Source of the DNA: Spirochaetales bacterium
GTDB lineage: Bacteria; Spirochaetota; Spirochaetia; Sphaerochaetales; Sphaerochaetaceae
Length of the DNA: 48,078 bases
Assembly: GCA_028722305.1 (NCBI GenBank)
Contig: JAQYHB010000044.1
Span: 1 to 48,078, forward strand
Direction: 5' to 3'
Of this stretch, positions 1 to 7,423 are shown piece by piece. A program made the translations under genes and the position numbers. The stretch's first letter is position 1. The number at the start of each line of letters is the position of its first letter. The notes under the pieces were generated by a model that was not told the DNA's origin, searched no databases, and saw only the letters and a program-made list of their open reading frames with translations.

Positions 1-22
1 TTGCCATGATAATGTCGCTCAT
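1..22 (-). CDS. 5' end of an unidentified gene running off the window
   Basis: Only the first seven codons are visible (Met-Ser-Asp-Ile-Ile-Met-Ala). The ATG is at 22-20 on the minus strand. A good Shine-Dalgarno sequence, AAGGAGAG, lies at 42-35, about 12 bases upstream, which is slightly long. The product cannot be identified from so few residues. The gene would be transcribed away from the decayed region at 115-625. Confidence 0.4.
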
Positions 23-114
23 AGGGAATGTGGTCTCTCCTTGCTAGTGTAGTTGCTTACAAGTTTGAGACTTCATTCCCTTTTTTCATACCCCCCATCC
101 CTTGCGTTTCCGCT

Positions 115-285
115 TCATCCCACAAAAATCTGTACAGAGCCATTTTTTGTGTGTCCATGAATCCGTAAGCACATCTGCGAGTTGCCTTGATCATGATGTT
201 GGTGCCTCTCGACGGTGTCGGCCTTCCGTCATTCTTTCAGAGACCGTTTCCCTTCGGAGTATGCCTCGACCGCATTGTTGCTCAT
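115..285 (-). pseudogene. Remnant of a small mobile-locus-type protein with an internal stop
   Basis: From the ATG at 285-283 the frame reads MSNNAVEAYSEGKRSLKE, hits TGA at 231-229, then continues open to a TGA at 117-115. The part after the stop begins RKADTVE. The pattern resembles, from memory, a family of small proteins in which a conserved Trp follows 'xLSK' before 'TKADI'; the TGA sits just where that Trp (TGG) would be, so a nonsense mutation is plausible. The open frame also extends upstream to about 408 without a start codon. No ribosome binding site is visible. The function is unknown, and the family resemblance is inference, not a search result. Confidence 0.35.
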
Positions 286-350
286 GTTGAGTTTGTAGTC
301 GTAGCCTTGTCTCAATACGTCGGGCTTGCCCTGATTTAGGGTCTTGTCAT

Positions 351-625
351 TTAGAAAACCCGAAGTATATTGAGATAAAGAGACCTGCCTCCATGTTTCT
401 GTTGGCTTTCACCAATAGTTCTGGATATGGGGGTCTCTTTTATTTCGTCCTCAGAAAAAACTTCATGAACATAGAACCGTTGTCCCAATTCGTCGCCAGT
501 TGCACGTCGGACTCGGCAAAAGAGAATCTTCTCATGATTGGGGATTGAGGTCCTTCCTGCGAAATATTAGTTTGCGACGTCTGCCCCTTTTCCATCGAGA
601 ACCTACATACTTCCCGACTATTCAC
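351..625 (-). pseudogene. Decayed fragment of a phage- or toxin-associated protein, in two frames
   Basis: One minus-strand frame (625-440) encodes 61 residues containing RRFSFAESDVQ and ending after a run of six T. A second frame continues past that point to a TAA at 353-351 and reads RFYVHEVFSEDEIKET, then SQQKHGGRSLYLNIL. Both pieces remind me of C-terminal segments of long phage/MuF-type or Barnase-EndoU-like nuclease proteins common in gut anaerobes, where 'FYVHEV', 'GGRSLY' and 'RFSFAESDVQ' motifs occur. The pieces lie in different frames and are out of context, so this looks like frameshifted debris. The base composition is visibly more AT-rich than the core genes to its right. The assignment is an inference from memory. 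Confidence 0.35.
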
Positions 626-674
626 CGTATCTAATCATCTCAGAGATTGGGGAATGGCAGTAAGTTATCCCTGT

Positions 675-1040
675 TCACTTCTTGGGAAACTGGTCGGGGC
701 GAAGCCGTTCCGCCCCATTGATATAGACAGGTGTCAGAGCGCTTCTCTCCTCTTTCAGAATCAATAGTATTCTGACGCACCTCGGCATCATCCCCTTGAT
801 TTCCGGCTCCTGCATGCAGAACAGCGGGACGCTGGAGCCGTGGCCGCTCGCCCTGAGCGCGCCAGCAGGATTCTTGCTTTGCAGGTCGGAGGTGATGGTG
901 AAGAGGATGCAGGCGAGGTCGCTTTCAGAGAGGTGGTTCTCCTCCAAGAGGACTTCGAAACATTCCTTGACCGACTTGCCAATCGCCTCGGGGCTGTCCT
1001 CGCTGACCCCCGTGGCCCCCCTGAGCGCGCAGATAGACAT
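675..1040 (-). CDS. aroH: Chorismate mutase, monofunctional AroH type
   Basis: The protein should convert chorismate to prephenate, the branch step towards phenylalanine and tyrosine, in the cytoplasm. The 121-residue length is typical of the AroH class. Family landmarks in order are RGATGV at residues 7-12, EENHL near residue 33, an 'FTITSDL' stretch matching the 'SATPDL' region of the Bacillus enzyme, the 'PLFCMQE' motif near residue 72 and 'CVRIL' near residue 87. The start at 1040 is preceded by AAGGAAGG with good spacing. It lies 18 bases after a small membrane-protein gene, probably in one transcript. A 3-dehydroquinate synthase elsewhere in the window (25847-26908) belongs to the same aromatic pathway. 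Confidence 0.93.
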   Translation of the reverse strand: MSICALRGATGVSEDSPEAIGKSVKECFEVLLEENHLSESDLACILFTITSDLQSKNPAGALRASGHGSSVPLFCMQEPEIKGMMPRCVRILLILKEERSALTPVYINGAERLRPDQFPKK

Positions 1041-1058
1041 GGTTTACCTTCCTTCGGG

Positions 1059-1403
1059 TCACAAACCGATGACCATTCCCTGCTCGACCAGATGCTGGGT
1101 GAAGGAAATGGCATAGGAAACGCTGAACGCGATGGCGACCCGCAGCACGTCCAGCAGAAACAGCTTTAAAGGAAAGACCCCGGCCAGCACGGTAACGATT
1201 CCCGCCAGCACCAGGATCCAGATGCCCATCAGATAGATGGTCCAGCAGACCAGCTCGTGGCAAAGCACCAGCAGGTCGATGTAACTCTCGTCCACAGAGA
1301 AATAGCTGCCCCCAAGAAAGGCTACGAAAAAGAAACAGAGAAGCAGGAGAAGATAGGTATGCACCCTGGAGGAGAAAGCGAGGAGTCTCTGTGTCTGCAG
1401 CAT
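1059..1403 (-). CDS. Small integral membrane protein of unknown function
   Basis: This 114-residue protein is not recognised as a named family. It has about four hydrophobic stretches (roughly residues 15-35, 44-62, 64-84 and 86-105), separated by short charged turns, with a basic N-terminus. It precedes aroH and is probably co-transcribed with it; that does not establish a role in aromatic synthesis. The start at 1403 has no properly spaced Shine-Dalgarno sequence. Instead a candidate -10 box ends 6 bases upstream, so a leaderless message is possible. An alternative is translation from a weak TGAGG adjoining the start. Confidence 0.65.
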   Translation of the reverse strand: MLQTQRLLAFSSRVHTYLLLLLCFFFVAFLGGSYFSVDESYIDLLVLCHELVCWTIYLMGIWILVLAGIVTVLAGVFPLKLFLLDVLRVAIAFSVSYAISFTQHLVEQGMVIGL

Positions 1404-1409
1404 GCCTCA

Positions 1410-1439
1410 AGCATACCACTGGACAGGGAGTCGGGGCAA
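1410..1439 (-). promoter_or_regulatory. Candidate promoter of the membrane protein/aroH pair
   Basis: On the minus strand, TTGCCC (1439-1434), an 18-base spacer and TATGCT (1415-1410). The -10 box is followed by six bases and then the ATG at 1403, so transcription would start at or next to the start codon. Hexamers match the consensus only moderately. Confidence 0.4.
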
Positions 1440-1453
1440 CAGAACAAATTCGC

Positions 1454-1481
1454 TTGCAATGGTCGAGAATCAGGGTACACT
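1454..1481 (+). promoter_or_regulatory. Candidate promoter of the DUF1015 gene
   Basis: TTGCAA (1454-1459), a 16-base spacer and TACACT (1476-1481). The predicted start point is near 1488, immediately at the Shine-Dalgarno GAGGAGG (1486-1492) of the gene beginning at 1503, so the untranslated leader would be very short. Confidence 0.45.
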
Positions 1482-1502
1482 GTCCGAGGAGGAATTGCTT
1501 GT

Positions 1503-2822
1503 ATGCAAACCATAGATGAACGCTTCGTGAAACTCGGGCTGAGACCAGCCGATATCCTGCTTCCGGCCAAGCCGGTCGACCTTTCCAAGTGGGCGGTGGT
1601 AGCTTGCGACCAGTTCACATCGGAACCTGAATACTGGAAGAAAGTAGAGGATTACGTGGGTCAGGCCCCTTCCACGCTTCACCTGATTTATCCCGAGGTT
1701 TACCTGGAAGAACCGGACAAAGAGGAGCGCATCAAGCGCATCGACCAAACGATGCGCCAGTATCTGGACCAGAAGCTGTTTGACACCTATCCACACTCCT
1801 TCCTGCTGGTGCACCGTACCACTGCCCTTGGCCACAGCCGCTGGGGCCTGATGGCGGCACTCGATTTGGACCAGTACGACTACTCCAAAGATAGCACCAG
1901 CCTGATCCGCGCCACGGAGGGAACGATCCTTTCCCGCATTCCGCCCCGCAAGGAAATCCGCAAGAACGCCGTGCTGGAAATCCCCCATATCATGGTGCTG
2001 ATTGATGACGCGAAACGCCAGATCATCGAAGCCTTGGCTGCCAAACGCGATCAGCTGACCAAAGTCTACGAAACCGAGCTGATGGCTGGTGGTGGCTCCA
2101 TCGAAGGCTTTTTGGTAGACAAAGCGGAGGACCTCGAACTGGTCGCCAGAGGGTTCGAGGCACTGTACGAAGCCCTTGATCCGAAGAATCCCCTGCTCTT
2201 CGCCATGGGTGACGGCAACCACAGCCTCGCCACCGCGAAAAGCTGCTGGGAGGACCGGAAGGCGACGCTTTCCGAGGCGCAGCGAGAGAACGACCCCGCG
2301 CGTTTCTGCCTGGTCGAGCTGGAGAACATCCATGACGAGGGGCTGACCTTCGAACCGATCCATCGTGTCCTGTTCCACGTCGACTTCGACACCTTCTGCG
2401 AGACGGTCGAGGATTTCGCCTCTGGAGGAAAGGTCGTCGAGGAACCGGACTTCGAGACGCTATGCGCCGCGGTAAACGACCCTGCTGTCAAGGGTCAGAA
2501 ATTCGGCTATGTGGACAGCGAGGGACCAAAGCTCTTCATCCTTGAGGACCCGGTCTGCGCGATTGCTGCGGGAACCCTGCAGAAGGTCATCGACACCCTC
2601 ACCTCGGATGGAAAGACGGGCGTCGACTACGTCCATGGAACGGCAATCGTCCAGAAGCTTTCCAAAGAGGCCGGAAACGCGGGACTGGTTCTGCCGGACA
2701 TCTCCAAACAGACCTTCTTCGATACCATCAGAAAAGACAAGGCTTTCCCACGCAAGACATTCAGCATGGGAGAGGCCACCGAGAAACGGTATTATCTGGA
2801 AGCGAGGAAAATCGTCGGCTGA
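1503..2822 (+). CDS. DUF1015 family protein
   Basis: The 439-residue protein begins MQTIDERFVKLGLRPADILL and continues with a 'WAVVACDQFTSEPEYW' segment that is a hallmark of the DUF1015 family. Other family features are the 'GDGNHSLATAK' motif near residue 240 and a C-terminal 'YVHG' segment. The biochemical role of this family is not established in what I know; some members are annotated as HTH- or SpoU-associated without proof. The start at 1503 is chosen because GAGGAGGAA lies 8 bases upstream; the open frame extends further 5' but overlaps the divergent membrane-protein gene. It ends exactly where the convergent tsaC-like gene ends (no bases between the stops). Confidence 0.88.
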   Translation: MQTIDERFVKLGLRPADILLPAKPVDLSKWAVVACDQFTSEPEYWKKVEDYVGQAPSTLHLIYPEVYLEEPDKEERIKRIDQTMRQYLDQKLFDTYPHSFLLVHRTTALGHSRWGLMAALDLDQYDYSKDSTSLIRATEGTILSRIPPRKEIRKNAVLEIPHIMVLIDDAKRQIIEALAAKRDQLTKVYETELMAGGGSIEGFLVDKAEDLELVARGFEALYEALDPKNPLLFAMGDGNHSLATAKSCWEDRKATLSEAQRENDPARFCLVELENIHDEGLTFEPIHRVLFHVDFDTFCETVEDFASGGKVVEEPDFETLCAAVNDPAVKGQKFGYVDSEGPKLFILEDPVCAIAAGTLQKVIDTLTSDGKTGVDYVHGTAIVQKLSKEAGNAGLVLPDISKQTFFDTIRKDKAFPRKTFSMGEATEKRYYLEARKIVG

Positions 2823-3401
2823 TTAGCGGATCAAGCCTGTGGCGTCATACCCGCCACTGCGGAGAATCCGATACGGGCGCACCGTGCAATCGATCAACGT
2901 CGAGGGCACGGTGCCTTGCATTTCCCCATCGACAACGAAAAGGTCCACCTTGCCGTTGAAGGCATAGATGATGTCGGTCATGTTGGTCAGGCTCGCGGAG
3001 CCGGACATGTTGACGCTGGTCGAATAGATCGGGCAATCCAGCAGGGAAAGCACTCGCTGCAAAAACGGGTCGTCAGGAACGCGGATCGCGGTCTTGCCGT
3101 TTCCGTCCCTGTTGCGCATGATTGCGGTAAGCTGGCAGGGCCATACCGACTTGATGTCGTCGGGCACAACGCAGATCCGTTCGGCCTGCTCGAGCGTGGC
3201 GAGCTGGAGGAACGGCTTGCGCTGGTCCCGCTCCTTCATGGCGTACAGCGCCTCCATCGTCTCCTTCCCTACCTTCGCACACAGCCCATAGATGGTATCG
3301 CAGGGAAGCACAAGCACCTTTCCCTCTTCCAGCATCCGTACCGTCAGCTCCAGAGTACCGGCCTGGTTCTTGTAGCAGACGTTCGACTCCTTGTCACTCA
3401 T
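2823..3401 (-). CDS. L-threonylcarbamoyladenylate synthase, TsaC/Sua5/YrdC family
   Basis: The expected reaction joins threonine, bicarbonate and ATP into threonylcarbamoyl-AMP, the first step of t6A synthesis at position 37 of ANN-decoding tRNAs. The protein has 192 residues, the size of the short TsaC form without the Sua5 C-terminal domain. Visible motifs are 'VLPCDTIYGLCAK' near residue 30, 'KERDQRKPFLQL' near 58, 'KTAIRVP' near 110 and 'STSVNMSG' near 132, together forming the nucleotide/threonine site. The start at 3401 is chosen because AAAGGAGGAGA precedes it at good spacing. It overlaps the end of the FtsB-like gene by 8 bases, so the two are coupled. Confidence 0.9.
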   Translation of the reverse strand: MSDKESNVCYKNQAGTLELTVRMLEEGKVLVLPCDTIYGLCAKVGKETMEALYAMKERDQRKPFLQLATLEQAERICVVPDDIKSVWPCQLTAIMRNRDGNGKTAIRVPDDPFLQRVLSLLDCPIYSTSVNMSGSASLTNMTDIIYAFNGKVDLFVVDGEMQGTVPSTLIDCTVRPYRILRSGGYDATGLIR

Positions 3402-3825
3402 ACTCCACTCTCCTCCTTTCCTCGGCCACAAAGAGTATCACACTCAGCAGTGCGGCCGCCAGCGCGATCAATGCGTTCGCCCACAGCGGCAAATGCACAT
3501 AGTGGGAAACTCTCGCCTCCCTTGCCGAGGCGGGAACCGGCTCCTGCAGCCCCGGCTGGTCGAAGAAATAGACCTGCTCTCCCTCGCGCTGGTAACCGAG
3601 CTTGAAGGCTGCGTCCTGGACTCCCTCCCCCTCCGCCATGCTCTGTTTTCGGGCAAGGAGCGCGTCGACCTGCACCTGTTTCTGCTGCGCCTCGTAGGCA
3701 AGCTCGCTCACCTCGTTCCTCATGGCCATGATGTAGGTAAGTCCATGCGTGCCGATGCAAATCTCCAGCAAAAGGAGAGTTATCAGGTAAATAAAGGCAG
3801 AAGCCATCCATTTCTTTCTTGTCAT
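3394..3825 (-). CDS. FtsB/DivIC-like septum formation initiator protein
   Basis: This 143-residue bitopic protein has a short basic N-terminus, one membrane segment (about residues 9-26) and then a coiled-coil-prone stretch (about 35-65, 'MRNEVSELAYEAQQKQVQVDALL' in part), the architecture of FtsB/DivIC divisome proteins. Unlike classical FtsB it carries a second hydrophobic segment near the C-terminus (about 115-135), so its topology may differ. It would act at the division site, bridging FtsL- and FtsQ-type partners. The start at 3825 lacks an obvious Shine-Dalgarno sequence; Met7 is an alternative start. It is followed by the overlapping tsaC-like gene. The family assignment is moderate. 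Confidence 0.65.
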   Translation of the reverse strand: MTRKKWMASAFIYLITLLLLEICIGTHGLTYIMAMRNEVSELAYEAQQKQVQVDALLARKQSMAEGEGVQDAAFKLGYQREGEQVYFFDQPGLQEPVPASAREARVSHYVHLPLWANALIALAAALLSVILFVAEERRRVEYE

Positions 3826-3847
3826 TGATTGACGCCAACCGTATAAT
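3819..3847 (+). promoter_or_regulatory. Strong candidate sigma-70-type promoter
   Basis: TTGTCA (3819-3824), exactly 17 bases, then a perfect TATAAT (3842-3847). It would start transcription near 3854 and drive the anchored acidic-protein gene at 3896. The -35 box overlaps the start codon of the divergent FtsB-like gene. Confidence 0.7.
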
Positions 3848-3895
3848 CGGAATGGTACTCGGAAACGAGAACCATGTACATATCCGGAGGATGAG

Positions 3896-4696
3896 ATGGC
3901 AGAAAGGAAAAGCTATGGCAAACAGATATTCGCGAGCCTTGTAATCACAGTGCTGGTGCTGGGGGCGCTAGTGTACGCGTTTGGAGCCTACCTTATTCCG
4001 AAATACCAGATTACCCAACAGCAGATTTACGACATCATGGTCAAGCTGTTCCCGATCCTGATTGGACTGGTGATGATTCAGGCCGGCGTGATGGTGGCGC
4101 ACCGCCGTGACGACGAGTACGCCGACCAGGTCGACAAGCTTCCTCCAAACGCCTACGACGAGCCACTTTCCCGCCTTCCCGGTGATGACCCGGCCAGGCT
4201 GAAGAGCCAGAACATGGTGTTCTCCCAGCCACTGGCCGAGGACGAGACAAAGGAAGAGCCGGCAAAGAGCGAGGAACCGATTGTCACCGAGAGCGAAGAG
4301 ACCGCAATCAGCCCGACCGTCACCATTCCTGCCGCGGCCCAGAGCGTCGAGGATTCCTTCACCTCCATTTTGGAGAACGAGCTGGAAAGCGCCGCCGACA
4401 TGGACTATGACTTGACCTTGGTTCTTGCAACCAGTAGCGACGAGGCAAGCAGAGCAAAAGCCAATGAGCGCATCGCCAGCCTGATCGATCCCAGCGCCTT
4501 CTCCTTCACGTTGGATGATGGCACGGAGGCCATGATCTTCCCCTTCTTCAACCAGGAAGAAACCGAAGAGGTGATGGACAAGGTGGTCGAGACGTTGAAG
4601 GGAGAGCAACCGCAAAACGAGTTGAAGCTGGGCTATGCCTCTCGAAGCGGCCGTGTCATTGGCAGCGATATCCTCATAGGAGAGGCGAAAGCCTGA
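3896..4696 (+). CDS. Membrane-anchored acidic protein of unknown function
   Basis: The 266-residue protein is not recognised. It has two N-terminal membrane segments (about residues 12-33 and 48-66). A linker rich in Glu, Ser, Pro and Thr follows (about 105-150). The C-terminal domain (about 155-266) is probably folded and shows an alternating 'YDLTLVLATSSDEASRAKANE' type pattern that would sit in the cytoplasm or periplasm depending on topology. The start at 3896 is supported by GGAGG at 3886-3890; an ATG at 3891 lies too close to it. It is the only gene read from the strong promoter at 3819-3847 and converges on RNase Z with 3 bases between. The domain might be GAF-like, but I cannot support that from sequence alone. 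Confidence 0.75.
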   Translation: MAERKSYGKQIFASLVITVLVLGALVYAFGAYLIPKYQITQQQIYDIMVKLFPILIGLVMIQAGVMVAHRRDDEYADQVDKLPPNAYDEPLSRLPGDDPARLKSQNMVFSQPLAEDETKEEPAKSEEPIVTESEETAISPTVTIPAAAQSVEDSFTSILENELESAADMDYDLTLVLATSSDEASRAKANERIASLIDPSAFSFTLDDGTEAMIFPFFNQEETEEVMDKVVETLKGEQPQNELKLGYASRSGRVIGSDILIGEAKA

Positions 4697-4699
4697 GGC

Positions 4700-5623
4700 T
4701 CAATCTTCCAGCGGGATGTCGAACGACATACGGTCCCGGGTCAGGATCGTGTCTGGAAAGATTGCCCGGGCATCGCGCGCCAGATTCTTCAATTCACCAT
4801 TGCTATATCGGGGACTGTAGTGCAGCAGTCCCATTTTTTTCACATGGGCGTCACGGGCGATCATGCCGGCCTGCGCGCTGGTCATGTGTTTCTTCTCCCG
4901 AGCGGTTTCCTCGAGATCCGCGGTGAACATTCCCTCGCAGAGCAGCAGGTCGCTGTCCTTGACGAAATCGGCAATCCCTGGCAGGTAGAGGGTGTCTGTC
5001 ACATAGCTGAACTTCCGTCCCTTGCGTGGAGGCCCCATCACCTCATCCGGTGTCACGACCTTTCCATCAGGCAGGGTGACGCTCTGCCCTTTCTGCAGCT
5101 GTCCCCACATCGGTCCAACCGGAACCCCTGCGGCATTGGCTGCTTCGGGATGGAAGGCGCCCGGGCGCATCTTCTCCTGCAGCACATAGCCCCAGCAGGG
5201 CTTGGTATGCTCCAGACGGAAGGCGCTGACCGTATACTCCGGCTCGTCGACAATCACCCCTTCAGAAACCGGTTTGACGATAATCTCATAGTTGATGTAC
5301 ATGTCCAGGATCCTGCGGGAGGACTCGACATACTCGGCAAGTTTCGGAGGACCGAAGATTGTCAGCGGGCTCTCGCGGTCGACCTGGCTGGAGAGCATCA
5401 GTATTCCCGGAAGCCCTGTGACATGGTCGGCGTGCATGTGGCTGATGAAGATCCTGTCGATCTTCTTCCAATGCAAATCCAACATCTTCAGCGAGACCTG
5501 GGTTCCTTCACCGCAATCAAACAGGAACAACTCTCCCTCGCGGCGCACCATGGCGCTGGTCAGGAATCTACCGGGGAGCGGCTGCATGCCGCCCGTACCA
5601 AGGGCGAATACTTCAAAACTCAT
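4700..5623 (-). CDS. rnz: Ribonuclease Z (tRNA 3' endonuclease)
   Basis: The enzyme cleaves the 3' trailer of precursor tRNAs in the cytoplasm, before or instead of CCA addition. The 307-residue length is that of the short RNase Z/ElaC form. The zinc-binding motif HMHADH is at residues 62-67 in 'IFISHMHADHVTGLPGIL'. Other metallo-beta-lactamase landmarks are 'DCGEGTQ' near residue 36, 'LEHTKPCWGYVL' near 137, 'SYVTDT' near 207 and a C-terminal 'LLHYSPRY'. Its likely substrates are also handled by the CCA-adding enzyme at 42598-43941. The start at 5623 has no Shine-Dalgarno sequence (GTCTCC precedes ATG); a TATACT box ends 6 bases upstream, so a leaderless mRNA is likely. Confidence 0.93.
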   Translation of the reverse strand: MSFEVFALGTGGMQPLPGRFLTSAMVRREGELFLFDCGEGTQVSLKMLDLHWKKIDRIFISHMHADHVTGLPGILMLSSQVDRESPLTIFGPPKLAEYVESSRRILDMYINYEIIVKPVSEGVIVDEPEYTVSAFRLEHTKPCWGYVLQEKMRPGAFHPEAANAAGVPVGPMWGQLQKGQSVTLPDGKVVTPDEVMGPPRKGRKFSYVTDTLYLPGIADFVKDSDLLLCEGMFTADLEETAREKKHMTSAQAGMIARDAHVKKMGLLHYSPRYSNGELKNLARDARAIFPDTILTRDRMSFDIPLED

Positions 5624-5629
5624 GGAGAC

Positions 5630-5658
5630 AGTATACCAAAAGGACGCATCTCTGTCCT
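5630..5658 (-). promoter_or_regulatory. Candidate promoter of rnz, apparently leaderless
   Basis: On the minus strand, AGGACA (5658-5653), a 17-base spacer and TATACT (5635-5630), then six bases and the ATG at 5623. A start point about 7 bases after the -10 box falls on the A of the ATG. Confidence 0.5.
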
Positions 5659-6749
5659 TATGCCACCAGCGAAAGCGGCTCTATTTTCCTGATTCCCCGG
5701 ATGCCGATGGCGGCCGAGACCACCGAGGCGACCAGGAGCAAAAGAGCGACAAGCGCAAGTTGTCCAAGCGGAATCCTGATGGTGAAGGTCAAAAGATAGT
5801 AGGTCAGCGATGGGAAACCATAGTCGGAGATGGCGCCAAGCAGGGGCCGGGAAAGGAACGAGAGGAGAATGCCAAGCACAAGACCAAGGAAGACAGCCAT
5901 GCTCTCCAGAAGGCAGATACCGCGGATGAAGGCCCGCGTGATCGAGCGGCGGGTGCTTCCCAACAGGGAAAGCAGGGCGATATCCCTTCTCCGGTCATAG
6001 ACCAGGACAGAGGCGAACTCGCTGGCGAAGTAGGCTCCAAGCAGGATGATGACGCAGAAGATGACCAGGATCAGTTTCCGGCTCGTGACCAGGTTCTCCA
6101 CCAGATCATCCTCTTCCTCGTACCATGCGCGGGCGGAATATCCTTCTTCCCGGATTTGCCGCAAAGACTGTTCCAATCCCTTCCCAACGACCAGTTCGGT
6201 CTGGACGGGAAATCCATAGGGTTCCAATGCCTTGGATGGCAGGAAGGCGAGATTGGCGTCCAGTTCCGCGTAGCCCGAATCGTAGATGCCTCCTACCTTG
6301 CACAGCATCGGACGAAAACTGTCTCCGATGGCGATCACGACCAAAGCCTTGTCCCCAAGCTTCAAGTCCAGTTCGTTCGCCAAGGTCCTGCCCAGTGTCA
6401 CGCTATGGGTATCCTGTTCCTCCAGACGGGAAAGCGAGCGCAGGGCAGCCCTTCTCCCGGCGGAAAAATAGCTGTCGCCAACTCCTTTCAGCGCGATTGG
6501 CCTGACCGAGCTGCTCCCATAGATCAGGGCGGAGGCAAGAATCACCTGCTCCCCCTCCGGATAAGCCCCTTGGACGGTGATTTCCCCATCCCCCAGCATC
6601 ACGTAGCGCTGCTGGATGCCCTCGACCATCGAGTTGACGAAAACCAGTCCATAGCTCACCAGGAGGGAAATCAAGAGCAACAGGACAAACTGCCCCCGAA
6701 GCTTCCTCTCCCGGATCAAATGGCTGGAAACCAGTTGCTGGAACGTCAT
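5658..6749 (-). CDS. ABC transporter permease, FtsX/LolE/MacB-type (second permease)
   Basis: The 363-residue protein has the layout of FtsX-superfamily permeases: one N-terminal membrane segment (about residues 20-40), a large extracytoplasmic domain (about 41-240) and three C-terminal segments (about 245-265, 290-315 and 330-355). It would pair with the other permease at 7416-8543 and the ATPase at 6746-7423. Such complexes extrude lipoproteins, lipids or peptides from the inner membrane by a mechanotransmission mechanism; the substrate here is unknown. The start at 6749 is taken because its ATG overlaps the TGA of the ATPase gene (ATGA). The longer frame to 6776 would lie inside that gene. 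Confidence 0.87.
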   Translation of the reverse strand: MTFQQLVSSHLIRERKLRGQFVLLLLISLLVSYGLVFVNSMVEGIQQRYVMLGDGEITVQGAYPEGEQVILASALIYGSSSVRPIALKGVGDSYFSAGRRAALRSLSRLEEQDTHSVTLGRTLANELDLKLGDKALVVIAIGDSFRPMLCKVGGIYDSGYAELDANLAFLPSKALEPYGFPVQTELVVGKGLEQSLRQIREEGYSARAWYEEEDDLVENLVTSRKLILVIFCVIILLGAYFASEFASVLVYDRRRDIALLSLLGSTRRSITRAFIRGICLLESMAVFLGLVLGILLSFLSRPLLGAISDYGFPSLTYYLLTFTIRIPLGQLALVALLLLVASVVSAAIGIRGIRKIEPLSLVA

Positions 6750-7423
6750 GCCAACACCCCTTCGCGGAGATGCCAAACCTGGTCGGTCCGCTCGGCGAAG
6801 AGCCTGTTGTGGGTCACCAGGAGCAGGGTGAACTTCCCCTCCCCGGCCAGATCGAGCAGCAGATCCTCCACTATCCTGGCATTCCCCTCGTCCAGGCTTC
6901 CCGTCGGTTCATCGGCGAAGACGATGGCTGGTCCGCAGGCAAGGGCACGAGCGACGGCTACCCGTTGCCGTTCTCCCCCGGAAAGCTGTTCGGGATTGTG
7001 GCGCAGCCGCTGCTCAAGCCCGACCCGGACCAAAAGGTCCGTCGCCCTTGCTTGGGCGATCGCGGCGCTTTCCCCCTTGATCAACAGCGGCATCATCACA
7101 TTCTCCAAGGCGTTGAAGTCCCCCAGCAACTGGCTGTTCTGGAAAATGAACCCGAGGTCACGGTTGCGCAACGCGGCGTGGGCCGCAGGGCTAAGGCCCT
7201 TCACATCGCGTCCCATGATGGAGAGGATCCCGGAATCTGCGGGCAGCAGGGTCGCCAGGATTTCCAGCAGCGTGCTTTTCCCGCTCCCGCTATTGCCGAC
7301 AATCGCGTAGCTTTTTCCACGCTCGAGAGACACATCCACTCCTTTCAGGATTGGAAGGAGTTGTCCGTTCGCTTCCGGGTAGGACTTAGTGATTCCATGA
7401 GCTTCCAGCACATATTCAGTCAT
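6746..7423 (-). CDS. ABC transporter ATP-binding protein, LolD/MacB type
   Basis: The 225-residue ATPase energises the two flanking FtsX-type permeases. Walker A is 'GNSGSGKST' near residue 43, the Q-loop lies in 'FIFQNSQLLGDFNALENV' near residue 94, the signature is 'LSGGERQRVAVARAL' near 142, Walker B is 'AIVFADEPTGSLD' near 164 and the switch His is in 'LLVTHN' near 198. The combination fits the LolD/MacB/FtsE subfamily. It starts 8 bases inside the end of the upstream permease gene and ends in an ATGA overlap with the downstream permease gene, so all three subunits are translationally coupled. Confidence 0.95.
   Translation of the reverse strand: MTEYVLEAHGITKSYPEANGQLLPILKGVDVSLERGKSYAIVGNSGSGKSTLLEILATLLPADSGILSIMGRDVKGLSPAAHAALRNRDLGFIFQNSQLLGDFNALENVMMPLLIKGESAAIAQARATDLLVRVGLEQRLRHNPEQLSGGERQRVAVARALACGPAIVFADEPTGSLDEGNARIVEDLLLDLAGEGKFTLLLVTHNRLFAERTDQVWHLREGVLA

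Noticed and set aside
102..290. 62-codon plus-strand frame
   Set aside because: It is antisense to the decayed minus-strand frame, has no ribosome binding site and an unlikely composition.
377..440. Inverted repeat AAAGAGACC/GGTCTCTTT as a terminator or IS end
   Set aside because: The arms are 9 bases with a 46-base loop in an AT-rich decayed region and no adjacent gene or target duplication; too weak to call.
3842..3847. TTGACG 6-7 bases before TATAAT as a -35 box
   Set aside because: The spacing of 7 bases is far too short; the TTGTCA at 3819 with a 17-base spacer is the better match.
5292..7310. Long plus-strand open frame of 672 codons
   Set aside because: It lies antisense to rnz and the ABC transporter genes, which have clear families; a GC-rich codon-shadow effect.
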